The notes: generated by a model not told the origin, from the sequence alone. A DNA stretch of 46,222 nucleotides from Fimbriimonadaceae bacterium (GCA_020850835.1 JADZDX010000101.1:1-46222), one strand, 5' to 3'; shown: positions 15,287 to 22,806, counted from the first letter of the stretch. Numbers and translations are program-made.

Positions 15287-15293
15287 CAGCTTA

Positions 15294-15713
15294 GTGCGCC
15301 CGAAGGTCAATCCGTACGTAGAGTCATATCGGCAGAATGCGGTTCTTACCGCATCGCCGTTACAGCTGGTCATCCTACTCTACGATGGTGCTCTTCGGTT
15401 CCTCCATGCGGCCAAAGAGGCCATGCATCGAAAAGATCTATACGAGCAGAACGCGAACCTGCAGAAAGCTCAGGCTATCGTGAGCGAACTCTCCGCGGGC
15501 GTTGACCAACAACAAGGCGGTGAACTTGCGGAGAACCTTCTCGGGCTCTACACCTACTGTTACAACGAGATTGTTGAAGCAAACTTGGGCGATAAGCTGG
15601 AAAATGTAGAACGCTGTATCGCGGTACTCTCTCAGCTTAGAGAAAGCTGGAGCGAACTCGAATCAAAGCAACGACAGGGGCAATCCTCGGAGGACCTACC
15701 CCTTGCCAGCTAA
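15294..15713 (+). CDS. fliS: Flagellin export chaperone FliS
   Basis: FliS binds the C-terminus of flagellin and keeps it unfolded until export. The N-terminus shows the family signature NPYVESYRQNAVLTASP, then LVILLYDGALRFL, followed by the four-helix bundle; 139 residues is usual. The start is a GTG placed 8 nt after the previous stop; this puts the signature at residue ~5, as in the family. The downstream coiled-coil gene overlaps it and may be fliT. No other flagellar gene lies within the window. Confidence 0.9.
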   Translation: MRPKVNPYVESYRQNAVLTASPLQLVILLYDGALRFLHAAKEAMHRKDLYEQNANLQKAQAIVSELSAGVDQQQGGELAENLLGLYTYCYNEIVEANLGDKLENVERCIAVLSQLRESWSELESKQRQGQSSEDLPLAS

Positions 15714-16002
15714 GAAGATTCTTCTCCTTACCCGCACACTCTTGGCCTCCCCAGAATCCGAGTGGCAGGCGCTCCTTACTGAGCGCGAAATCGCCATAAA
15801 CGAACTCAGCAATGTAGAAATGAATCCCGAGACTAGGGAAATATTGGCCGAAGTTATCGCGCTGGAGAAAGAATGGCAGTCGCGAATCTCCGCCGAGTCC
15901 AACGAACTCCGCCAAGCCCTTGTAGCAAGTTTCTTTGAACAGCGACAAATCGCACATTACCATCGCCAACCTGATCCGTGTGTTTCTAGCATTGAGTGCT
16001 GA
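15703..16002 (+). CDS. Short helical protein, FliT-like by position
   Basis: 99 residues, mostly helical and charged (SEWQALLTEREIAINEL, VIALEKEWQSRI). It starts with a TTG that overlaps fliS by 11 nt, with GGAGG 9 nt upstream. FliT-type chaperones are short helical proteins that commonly follow fliS, so a FliT-like role is likely from synteny. The sequence alone is not diagnostic. Confidence 0.55.
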   Translation: MPAKKILLLTRTLLASPESEWQALLTEREIAINELSNVEMNPETREILAEVIALEKEWQSRISAESNELRQALVASFFEQRQIAHYHRQPDPCVSSIEC

Positions 16003-16027
16003 TCTCGGCTCGCTGGCGACTCGCAGG

Positions 16028-16033
16028 TACAAT
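16028..16033 (+). promoter_or_regulatory. -10 element (TACAAT) of prfB
   Basis: TACAAT 10 nt before the prfB ATG at 16044. A start site ~7 nt downstream would leave a leader of only a few nucleotides. No SD and no -35. Confidence 0.4.
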
Positions 16034-16043
16034 TGAACCTAGC

Positions 16044-17157
16044 ATGCTGAACTTCGAACAGCTAGACTCTTTGTCCAAGGCGCGTGGCCGCTTGGACGCG
16101 ATTAGGGGGCATCTTTGACGTCCCTGGAAAACAGCAACTGATTGGCGAATTAGAGGATAAATCCGCCGAACCTACATTCTGGGATGACCCCACCGAAGCC
16201 AACAAGCTCCTGCAGAAGCTGGCGCGCTTGAAAGATGTAGTGAACCCGTGGAAGGAGTTGGATCAGCGCGAACGTGATGTCCAAGAGTACTACGTGCTCC
16301 TCAAGGAGGAACCTAACGACGAGATCGAGGTCGAGACTGACCAGATGGCGCTCAGGCTCCTAGACGACCTCGAGAAGTACGAACTGCAGACCCTCCTCAG
16401 CGGTGAACATGATCACCGAAATGCGATTCTGGAAATCAACGCAGGGGCCGGCGGAAGCGAAGCCTGCGATTGGGCAAGCATGCTCTTTCGCCTATACACG
16501 CGCTACTGTGAACGCCATGGGTACAAATATGAAATCCTCAGTGAGACCCCGGGCGACGTCACGGGCTACCGCTCAGTCCAGCTTCAAGTCCTTGGCACCA
16601 ATGCCTATGGTTACCTAAAGGCTGAGAACGGGGTGCATAGGTTGGTCCGGATTTCGCCGTTTGATTCGAATGCCCGACGCCACACGAGCTTTTGCAAGGT
16701 TGAAATTCTTCCCGAGATTGAAGAAAACGAGGTTCAAATTAACCCTGACGAGATCAAAGTGGAAACCTTGAGAGCTGGCGGAGCGGGTGGCCAACACGTC
16801 AACAAGACTGAATCCGCGATCCGGATCACGCATATCCCGACCGGGATAGTCGTGAATTGCCAGAACGAGCGCTCTCAACACAAGAACCGCGCCGCCGCAA
16901 TGTCAGTCTTGCTGGCCCGGCTAGCTGAAGTCGAGCGCCTCCGGCAGGCCGGCGACTTGAACGCGATGAAGGTCACCGGGCCGGCAGAATGGGGACGGCA
17001 GATTCGCTCGTATGTATTGCAACCCTATACGCTCGTAAAGGATCACCGTACTGGCTTTGAGAACGCGAATACGACGGGGGTACTGGATGGCGACATTGAC
17101 GGATTCATCGAAGCGTTTTTGAAACGACCGCCAAGCGAAGGGACCTTTATTGAGTAG
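16044..17157 (+). CDS. prfB: Peptide chain release factor 2, with programmed +1 frameshift
   Basis: RF2 reads UGA and UAA stop codons and triggers peptide release. The zero frame starts at ATG 16044, encodes 24 residues and meets an in-frame TGA at 16116-16118. The site AGGGGG-CAT-CTT-TGA-C is the classic autoregulatory slip: an SD-like AGGGGG before CTT-TGA-C shifts ribosomes +1 to GAC at 16117. The product is then 370 residues. RISPFD carries the SPF stop-codon recognition tripeptide, and GGAGGQHVN carries the catalytic GGQ. Low RF2 makes the TGA slow and favours the shift. Confidence 0.95.
16105..16119 (+). promoter_or_regulatory. Programmed +1 frameshift site of prfB
   Basis: AGGGGG (SD-like stimulator) - CAT - CTT (slippery codon) - TGA (stop) - C. 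It matches the canonical RF2 recoding signal and joins the two reading frames of the gene. Confidence 0.92.
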
Positions 17158-17166
17158 CAACCCAGT

Positions 17167-18066
17167 TCACCCGGGAAAATACTTCTGAACGCTGGGGTGA
17201 TCCCAATTAATCAGGATCACGCTGTAGTAGTTTTCCCCGCCATCGCGTTTTTCCACTTCGATGGCACCGGCGTCTTCAAGATTTCCGAGAAGCGCCTTTC
17301 GCTCGTACTCTGCGAGATGACCCAATGGTTTCTGAAGTTCATAGAGATACGGTTTGAGCCATACTTCCGCTTTCCCCTTGAACTTGTCGTCAAACAAGAC
17401 TTGGAGTGCGATGAGTGTATTCTCATCATCAATAGCGACCATTCGCCTTACGGGCTTCTTTGGGACCTTGGGTTCAGCTGCCTGCCCCTTGGATGAGGGG
17501 TTAACTGCGACTACTGGCTCTAACGAGGGAAGAATGTACGAGTTCACAGCCAGTTGATCGTCCTCGCTTAGGAACTGAAATGTATCAATGAAGGACTTCT
17601 CTTCAACCAGATTGAGGAGATCTCCGCTCGTGGTAGCTCTAAAGGAGCACACCAACAATTGCCGCCCGGATTGCCTCAGGTGCTGAACAAGGGGGATGTA
17701 ATCTCGGTCACCAGCCATGAGAACGAAAGTGTCTATCTCAGGGCGTGTGTACAGAGTCTTCATAGCTTCAATACATAGCCCCATATCAGCCGCATTCTTA
17801 TGGTCAGTTCCGACCACATTGTGAGTCTCGATACCCATCAGGAAGAAGGACCTCAGGAATCCGCCCTCGAGTCTTTCGAAATCGCCGTACGCTGATTGAA
17901 CGATACAGCTCAACTCATGCGCCTCATTAAGATAAGTCCTTAGCTTGCGAACCGATTCGCACACAGAGGCCACGAGGTCACTCGAAATCCTAGGCTTCAA
18001 AAAATACGCGATATTTTCTACATCAACAAAGAACGCACACGACCGCATGGACCTAAATGCTATCAC
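17167..18066 (-). CDS. NYN-domain (LabA/PIN-like) protein
   Basis: A NYN-domain putative ribonuclease, of the PIN-like fold. Acidic residues of the metal site are visible in FVDVENI (about 15), DMGLCIEAMKT (about 93) and MAGDRDYIPLV (about 116). The C-terminal third (after ~residue 215) is helical and winged-helix-like, perhaps RNA- or protein-binding. The GTG at 18066 follows the esterase stop directly (TAGGTG), and the same junction appears at atpC/MBL. ATG 18048 (MRSCAFFVDVENI) is the main alternative. The RNA target is unknown. Confidence 0.75.
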   Translation of the reverse strand: MIAFRSMRSCAFFVDVENIAYFLKPRISSDLVASVCESVRKLRTYLNEAHELSCIVQSAYGDFERLEGGFLRSFFLMGIETHNVVGTDHKNAADMGLCIEAMKTLYTRPEIDTFVLMAGDRDYIPLVQHLRQSGRQLLVCSFRATTSGDLLNLVEEKSFIDTFQFLSEDDQLAVNSYILPSLEPVVAVNPSSKGQAAEPKVPKKPVRRMVAIDDENTLIALQVLFDDKFKGKAEVWLKPYLYELQKPLGHLAEYERKALLGNLEDAGAIEVEKRDGGENYYSVILINWDHPSVQKYFPG

Positions 18067-18948
18067 CTAGCGATTTGGTGCGCCTAGCTCGCGTTGGAAA
18101 AAGGTCACCACCCCATCTTGAAAGAGGTCCCACTTGGCTTCATGCTTGAGCCCAGCAAGGAGCACGAGTTGTCGCCGCACTTGAGCCTTGCCTAGAAGCG
18201 AAGCCAAGGTCTGGGATTGTTGAGCCGGGACGGTGTCGTCGTTCACTCCATGGACTAGCCAAGTCGGAGGGGCATCAGGAGAAACATAATTGACTGGAGA
18301 AGCGGCACGGGCTAGGTCCTGTAATTGCTCCGGGTCGCCGCCCAAGAGCTGGGCCTCGGGGGAGGATTGCCCAACCAAATCAGACCGCACATTCCGTTGC
18401 GCTAGGCGATACCGATAGATTCCCAGCACATCGGTGGTCGGCATGACCCCAGCCACTGCTTGAACTCGAACGGGATTCGTGCCCTTTTCGGTCATCGCAT
18501 CCCCCGCGTAGGCGGTCAATAGCGCCAAGTGCGCACCAGCACTCATTCCCCAGACGCCGATTCGACTGGCATCTACGCCCCAGGCCTCGGCATTTTCTTT
18601 GATCCAGTTTATAGCGGCTCGGACATCGTGCAGTTGCGCAGGAAAAGGGGATTCCTGGCTGAGGCGATAATCGCTCTGAAAGCAAACATATCCACGTTGG
18701 GCCAACTCGTATTGAATTGGGTTTGGGAGGTCCCGACGCCCATCACGCCACGCGCCCCCGTGCAAGAACAAGATCGCCGGAGCGGCCTGTCCACCCAGAG
18801 AGCGCCGTGACTTGATCACGTCAATCTTAAGCTCAATCCGATCCCGGGTCGCAAACGTGATTGATCGTGTTGCCTCCAAAGAACTTGGCAACGACGATCC
18901 CGATCCACCACTCGCAAGCGCCAGGACAGCCCCGGCAAAACATAACAC
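18067..18948 (-). CDS. Secreted alpha/beta-hydrolase (carboxylesterase, COG0657-like)
   Basis: A hydrolase of small esters, exported to the periplasm or cell surface. A signal-like hydrophobic N-terminus (residues ~2-16) is followed by the oxyanion motif LHGGAW (near 62), the nucleophile elbow GMSAGAHLAL (near 144) and a later Asp/His (HGVNDDTVPA, LKHEAKW). 293 residues, normal. GTG start at 18948; TAGAAT lies 9 nt upstream on the minus strand. It converts to NYN by coupling. The GGAW-type motifs resemble acetyl-xylan or feruloyl esterase groups, so a polysaccharide-side-chain target is possible. Confidence 0.85.
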   Translation of the reverse strand: MLCFAGAVLALASGGSGSSLPSSLEATRSITFATRDRIELKIDVIKSRRSLGGQAAPAILFLHGGAWRDGRRDLPNPIQYELAQRGYVCFQSDYRLSQESPFPAQLHDVRAAINWIKENAEAWGVDASRIGVWGMSAGAHLALLTAYAGDAMTEKGTNPVRVQAVAGVMPTTDVLGIYRYRLAQRNVRSDLVGQSSPEAQLLGGDPEQLQDLARAASPVNYVSPDAPPTWLVHGVNDDTVPAQQSQTLASLLGKAQVRRQLVLLAGLKHEAKWDLFQDGVVTFFQRELGAPNR

Positions 18949-18957
18949 GTCCTATCC

Positions 18958-18981
18958 ATTCTAACACGCGCCAGCTATAAT
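18958..18981. promoter_or_regulatory. Divergent -10 elements: TAGAAT (minus) and TATAAT (plus)
   Basis: Plus: TATAAT at 18976-18981 + 6 nt + GTG at 18988. Minus: TAGAAT at 18963-18958, 9 nt before GTG 18948. Only 39 bp lies between the two start codons. Confidence 0.5.
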
Positions 18982-18987
18982 AGTGCG

Positions 18988-19605
18988 GTGGCCATGACCG
19001 CGGACGCACAGGGAATATGGAGCGAGGTTCTGCCCGAGGTCCGCAATGGCGTGACCGGCGTGGGTGTTTGGCAGGCATTAAACAACACCGTAGCCGTAGC
19101 CTCGGAAGGAGATTTCTTCGTCATCGGGCTCCCGCCCGAACTTGGCGACCTAGCGGGGCACCTTCGACTCCCCCAAACCAAGACGCTCATTGAACGACTT
19201 GTCGGCCAGAAGCTTGGGCAATCCGTAACGCTTCGAGTTATTGATGGAATCACGGCTCAAGACTGGGAGAACGCGAAGCGCCGAGACGTTGAGGCAGCTA
19301 AACTTCAAGAGCAGGCCATGGCCCGCCAGCGGGCGGACATTCAGGCCCGCAGCAATTGGGAAGTTGTATACGAGCAAGTAAGCCGAAAGTATGCCAGCCT
19401 CGCAAATAAATCCATGCCTCAGGTCCGAGCTAAGTTTTTCGACGAGTGCGTTAGTCTGATGGTTGAAAGCCTCAAGACGATCCCGAAGGACGATGAGAAC
19501 GGGGAACGCAATTACGCGAGATGCATTGAACGCATCGCCACCTATGCTGATTTGCCTTCGACCTTTGTCGCGCTTCGGGTGTTCGAGAAGACTGCTAGCC
19601 CCTAA
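18988..19605 (+). CDS. Unknown protein with a DnaA domain-I-like N-terminus
   Basis: 205 residues. The first ~80 (WSEVLPEV, VWQALNN, DFFVIGLPPEL, LIERLVGQKLG, TLRVIDG) follow the strand/helix spacing of DnaA N-terminal domain I, including the Trp at position ~11 and an acidic, strand-ending DFFVIGLP. A long charged helical linker follows, then a helical C-terminus; there is no AAA+ or domain-IV DNA-binding module. Domain-I modules bind DnaB, DiaA-like partners and themselves, so this could be a partner or regulator of replication initiation. That is inference from pattern only. The GTG start has TATAAT 6 nt upstream; a conventional ATG is 6 nt downstream of it. Confidence 0.5.
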   Translation: MAMTADAQGIWSEVLPEVRNGVTGVGVWQALNNTVAVASEGDFFVIGLPPELGDLAGHLRLPQTKTLIERLVGQKLGQSVTLRVIDGITAQDWENAKRRDVEAAKLQEQAMARQRADIQARSNWEVVYEQVSRKYASLANKSMPQVRAKFFDECVSLMVESLKTIPKDDENGERNYARCIERIATYADLPSTFVALRVFEKTASP

Positions 19606-20366
19606 ATTGGTAGCTCGAGTCCGTCATAGGCCAGGCGGATGTTGTCGGGTAACTCATCCCTCTCGACAAGGTCGTGGTCGTAGTCATGGCTAAGGTGGGT
19701 GAAGTAGGTCATTCGTGCCCCAATTTCGCGCGCGACTTCAAGGGCTCGCTCAAAATGATAATGGTTGGGATGTGGCTTACGGCGTACTGCATCGAGGATT
19801 AGGGTGTCGAGCCCCTCAAGGAAGCCCCGGGCCTTTTCGGGAATCTCGTTCACATCGGTAAGGTACGCAAGACCCCCCACGCGTAAGCCCAGCACAGGGG
19901 TCGGCCCGTGCATGACGACGAAGATCCGAACCTCCATCCCGCCCACTCGTAGGATCTCGGGGACATCACGAAGTTCGAAGGTGGGGACGTGAACATCACC
20001 CAGCGGGGGCTCAAAGGCATACTTGAAAACTCGCCGCAGAACCTGCTGGTCGTGCGGCTGAGCATAGATGGGCATGCACCTCTGCGACCGCAGTTCAAAG
20101 CAACGAAGATCGTCCATTCCCATGATGTGGTCTGCATGGGTGTGGGTGATCAGTACGGCATCTACCATCTTCACTTTGGCCCCGAGGAGTTGAAGGCGCA
20201 TTTCTGGCGTGGCGTCCACAAGCAGGTTTCCGGTGGGCCCTCTCAGCAAAAGGGAGGAGCGAGTCCGCCAGTTTTTCGGGTTAGCAAGAAACTCTGGCGA
20301 GTAGTCGTAGCCCAAGGAAGGACAACCATTGCTGGTCCCCGAACCTAGGATGACTGCCGTATTCAC
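19602..20366 (-). CDS. MBL-fold metallohydrolase (PhnP-like)
   Basis: A metallo-beta-lactamase-fold phosphodiesterase of the PhnP-like group (cyclic phosphate diester hydrolysis is the known activity of PhnP). It carries the metal motif THTHADHIMGMDD (about residue 75), a VVMHGP block, and a C-terminal THLSHDYDHD, all typical. GTG start, directly after the atpC stop (TAGGTG). 254 residues. The gene is downstream of atpC; no phn genes are present, so a C-P-lyase role is not implied. Confidence 0.85.
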   Translation of the reverse strand: MNTAVILGSGTSNGCPSLGYDYSPEFLANPKNWRTRSSLLLRGPTGNLLVDATPEMRLQLLGAKVKMVDAVLITHTHADHIMGMDDLRCFELRSQRCMPIYAQPHDQQVLRRVFKYAFEPPLGDVHVPTFELRDVPEILRVGGMEVRIFVVMHGPTPVLGLRVGGLAYLTDVNEIPEKARGFLEGLDTLILDAVRRKPHPNHYHFERALEVAREIGARMTYFTHLSHDYDHDLVERDELPDNIRLAYDGLELPI

Positions 20367-20771
20367 CTACTTCTGGCGAGCGGCTTTGATGCGATTCATT
20401 GCGCGGTCCATCGCCTCCGCAGCCTCATGGAGGCTGAGCCGGCTGCTTTCGCCACGCAATGCACGCCGGGCCTCATCCAGTTCCTGCTCCGCTTCGCGGA
20501 GGTCAATCTCATTGGCCAAGGCGGCTCCCTCTGCGATAACAATGACTTGCTCACCGCTAACTTCCATGAATCCGCCATCCACAACGACCGAATGATTGAG
20601 ATTGCTCGTGTCCTTAAACTCTAGGATGCCTGGCTTTAGTGAAACGATGACGGGGACATGCCCCCTTTGGACACCTAAGTAGCCCTCGCTGCCTGGTGCG
20701 ATGACCGAAGATACTTCAGTCTCCACGACCTTGCGGTCGGGCGCAACAACAGAAAGGGTAAATGAACTCAT
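20367..20771 (-). CDS. atpC: F0F1 ATP synthase subunit epsilon
   Basis: Central-stalk subunit that couples rotation to catalysis and can inhibit ATP hydrolysis. The N-terminal beta-sandwich shows FTLSVVAPDRKVVE, VIAPGSEGYLGVQRGHVP and VVVDGGFMEVSGE; the C-terminal two-helix part contains AEQELDEARRAL. 134 residues, typical. TACAAT lies 10 nt upstream of the ATG (20782-20787 on minus). The other ATP synthase genes are not adjacent: the gene upstream is divergent uvrA-like, and downstream is an MBL hydrolase. Confidence 0.93.
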   Translation of the reverse strand: MSSFTLSVVAPDRKVVETEVSSVIAPGSEGYLGVQRGHVPVIVSLKPGILEFKDTSNLNHSVVVDGGFMEVSGEQVIVIAEGAALANEIDLREAEQELDEARRALRGESSRLSLHEAAEAMDRAMNRIKAARQK

Positions 20772-20811
20772 ATTGGAGTCTATTGTACCGGACGCCTAGG
20801 GCGAATCTCGG

Positions 20812-20817
20812 TATACT
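20812..20817 (+). promoter_or_regulatory. -10 element (TATACT) of the half-uvrA gene
   Basis: TATACT + 9 nt + ATG 20827. Divergent to the TACAAT of atpC (20782-20787 minus). It shows that the half-length uvrA has its own promoter signal. Confidence 0.45.
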
Positions 20818-20826
20818 TGCGTCCAC

Positions 20827-21888
20827 ATGTCTGCCGACTGGATCGTCCTGCGAAATGCACGCGGCCACAACCTAAAGGGGGTGGACATCGCCATCCCAAA
20901 GGGATTACTTACGTGCGTCACGGGCGTCAGTGGAAGCGGTAAGAGCACGTTGATCCAAGACACCCTCTTTCCTCGGCTGATGTACGAAATCTACGGTACG
21001 CGGGGTGCATGGGAGCCTCATGACAGTATCGATGGCTTCGACGATATTGATAAGGTCATTGACATTGACCAGTCTCCGATTGGGCGAACTCCGCGAAGCA
21101 ACCCGGCAACCTACACGGGCACCTTTGATATGATCCGGGACCTGATGGCCATGACCCCTGACTCCAAGATCCGGGGCTACAAAGTTGGCCGGTTCAGCTT
21201 CAACGTCAAGGGGGGACGATGCGAGGCGTGCAAAGGGGATGGAATCCTCAAGATTGAGATGGTCTTCCTGCCCGACGTTTATGTACCGTGCGAGGTCTGC
21301 AAGGGGAAGCGCTACAACCGCGAGACGCTTGAAGTTAAGTACAAGGGCAAGAACATTGCCGATATTCTGGCCATGACCCTTGAAGAGGCCACAGATTTTT
21401 TCGAACCCATTCCAAAGGTTTACCGAAAACTTCAAACTCTGCTGGATGTGGGCCTCGGGTACATCCGGATGGGCCAACCTGCAACAACTCTATCGGGTGG
21501 AGAGGCTCAGCGTATGAAGCTGGCAGCCGAACTTAGCAAACGCGATACGGGATCTACGGTCTATATCCTTGATGAACCCACGACCGGGTTGCACTTTGAG
21601 GATGTTGCCAAGCTCCTGCAAGTGCTCAACAAGCTTGTGGAGCGGGGCAACACCGTGATCGTCATTGAACACAACTTGGACGTGATCAAAACAGCGGACT
21701 GGATCATTGATATGGGGCCCGAAGGCGGAAACGGGGGTGGAACAGTGGTCGCCCAGGGCACCCCGGAGCTCATCGCGAAGACGGAAGGCTCGCACACAGG
21801 AACCTACCTTCGGGCCATCTTCGAAAAAACCCAAAGCTCCAAGAAAGCTGTCGTCCAGTCTCAACCAAAAGCCAAAATCAACTTGTAG
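20827..21888 (+). CDS. UvrA C-terminal half as a stand-alone protein
   Basis: This 353-residue protein equals the second ATPase module of excinuclease UvrA; full-length UvrA is about 940. Seen in order: Walker [10 protein letters not shown] (33-41), the UvrA-specific [18 protein letters not shown] (81-98), the zinc module with Cys132, Cys135, Cys155 and Cys158, [14 protein letters not shown], the ABC signature [15 protein letters not shown] (222-236), Walker [13 protein letters not shown] (245-256) and [15 protein letters not shown]. Identity to the E. coli second half is visibly high. The N-terminal ATPase module, UvrB-binding region and insertion domain are not upstream: atpC lies there on the opposite strand. 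A start codon, its own -10 and intact motifs suggest a working gene, not a remnant. It may pair with an N-terminal half elsewhere. Confidence 0.9.
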   Translation: MSADWIVLRNARGHNLKGVDIAIPKGLLTCVTGVSGSGKSTLIQDTLFPRLMYEIYGTRGAWEPHDSIDGFDDIDKVIDIDQSPIGRTPRSNPATYTGTFDMIRDLMAMTPDSKIRGYKVGRFSFNVKGGRCEACKGDGILKIEMVFLPDVYVPCEVCKGKRYNRETLEVKYKGKNIADILAMTLEEATDFFEPIPKVYRKLQTLLDVGLGYIRMGQPATTLSGGEAQRMKLAAELSKRDTGSTVYILDEPTTGLHFEDVAKLLQVLNKLVERGNTVIVIEHNLDVIKTADWIIDMGPEGGNGGGTVVAQGTPELIAKTEGSHTGTYLRAIFEKTQSSKKAVVQSQPKAKINL

Positions 21889-21894
21889 AACAAG

Positions 21895-22512
21895 CTAACG
21901 CTTATCAACTTCGTCCTGGCGACCTCGGCGGACAACGAGGAACTTGATTCGGCCTGGATTGAAGCGCTCCATGAGGACATCAACTGCCTTATGGACATCA
22001 ACGGTGCCTCCACAGTAAAACAAGTCCACCGCAGCGTATCCATGCTCTGGCCAAGTGTGGATTGTGTAGTGCGATTCTTGGATGACGACCGCGCCGGAAA
22101 CGCCCCAAGGCTTAAACTCATGAAAACTCTCAGCAACAACGGTCGCCTTTGATTCAACCGCGGCATCGCGCATGGCGTTACCCACCCCATCTTCGTATTT
22201 CAGCGACTCACCATCGCAATCAAAGAGCTCTATGAGCACATGAGACCCCAACGAGGGCGACTCGCCACTCTTGAACGGCAGACCTTCTTGGTCCTTGCCA
22301 AGCCAGTCAAGGAACGAGATGGCGTCATCACATTGGATGAGGGTCCAACCATCCGAGGTATTGACCCGTGGCGGCGCTACCGCTACCGACGGATTCACGG
22401 GCGTACGGAATGAAAGTAGGCGCGACAACCAAGATGGTCGCGCCTTTGCAACAGGGACGAATGCGGCGCAGCAAGCGGCGGCAATGATACTGAGGAGGAT
22501 TAATGTGGCCAA
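21895..22512 (-). CDS. speD: S-adenosylmethionine decarboxylase proenzyme with N-terminal membrane segment
   Basis: Makes decarboxylated SAM, the aminopropyl donor for spermidine. The catalytic domain (about residues 88-195) matches the short prokaryotic class: GSHVLIELFDC, FHEFKPWGVSG, the self-cleavage site QESHYTIHTWPEHG (pyruvoyl-forming Ser at about 147) and YCGG. The first ~85 residues are unusual: a strong hydrophobic segment (LATLILLSIIAAACCAAFVP) and a short linker with a Trp/Cys-containing stretch. I chose the TTG at 22512 because an earlier start would run through a strong terminator (22527-22559). The short family (~125 aa) lacks this extension, so membrane anchoring is likely but not certain. 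Confidence 0.85.
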   Translation of the reverse strand: MATLILLSIIAAACCAAFVPVAKARPSWLSRLLSFRTPVNPSVAVAPPRVNTSDGWTLIQCDDAISFLDWLGKDQEGLPFKSGESPSLGSHVLIELFDCDGESLKYEDGVGNAMRDAAVESKATVVAESFHEFKPWGVSGAVVIQESHYTIHTWPEHGYAAVDLFYCGGTVDVHKAVDVLMERFNPGRIKFLVVRRGRQDEVDKR

Positions 22513-22526
22513 GGCAGTTTCCCGAC

Positions 22527-22559
22527 AAAAGAAAAGGCCCGATCCTGACTGAATCGAGC
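22527..22559 (-). terminator. Intrinsic terminator before speD
   Basis: On the minus strand a 9-bp stem (GCTCGATTC/GGATCGGGC, with two G-U pairs) and 5-nt loop is followed by CTTTTCTTTT. It lies 15 nt upstream of the speD TTG and ends the structured RNA that starts near 22771. Confidence 0.75.
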
Positions 22560-22771
22560 GTGATGGCGGCACCGAATAACCTGCGTAGCGTTGTGGAAAA
22601 GCCCCATCTTCTTGGTGTAAACCGCCAGATTTCTAACCAGCCCCGCGGCATTACCCGCGTCAGTACCCAGTCGTTGCTTTTCCATCTACTGCTAAGTCAT
22701 GTTCTCCGGAACTTGCATCCCCAGTTCGCCAGGTCTTTCGTTCGGAAACCCACGGACCCCCTCAGATGCGG
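22527..22771 (-). ncRNA. Structured RNA of about 245 nt (leader attenuator or small RNA)
   Basis: The 309-nt stretch between the ABC gene and speD holds no convincing protein gene; it holds this RNA. It starts after the only consensus -35/-10 promoter in the window and ends in an intrinsic terminator. Helices I can trace by eye: GCAUC 22769-22765 with GAUGC 22719-22715; GUUC/GAAC hairpin 22712-22701; a 9-bp helix UGGAAAAGC 22684-22676 with GCUUUUCCA 22602-22594, flanked by GUAG/CUAC and GC/GC pairs; CGCGG/CCGCG hairpin 22659-22644. I find no match to RNase P, tmRNA, SRP RNA or SAM riboswitch motifs. It is either a stable RNA or an attenuator controlling speD. Confidence 0.55.
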
Positions 22772-22777
22772 TTTGGA

Positions 22778-22806
22778 ATTGTACCTACAGCAACGTGATC
22801 TGTCAA
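22778..22806 (-). promoter_or_regulatory. Consensus promoter of the structured RNA (TTGACA-17-TACAAT)
   Basis: On the minus strand TTGACA (22806-22801) is separated by exactly 17 nt from TACAAT (22783-22778). Predicted start about 22771. It is the best housekeeping-type promoter in the window; the protein genes here mostly lack a -35. Confidence 0.75.

Noticed and set aside
16084-16118. prfB as a gene with a premature stop
   Set aside because: The stop is the canonical programmed frameshift of RF2.
20827-21888. Half uvrA as a pseudogene fragment
   Set aside because: All ATPase and zinc motifs are intact, it has a proper start and -10 element, and the break is at the domain boundary, so I keep it as a gene; the question is stated in findings.
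22328-22685. Minus-strand reading frames inside the speD leader (61 and 107 residues)
   Set aside because: One runs straight through the intrinsic terminator and the other overlaps speD; neither has an SD or a start-proximal -10, and the stretch is better explained as structured RNA.
22527-22771. SAM-I riboswitch, RNase P RNA, tmRNA or SRP RNA
   Set aside because: None of their conserved core motifs can be found in the sequence; size and helix order do not fit.
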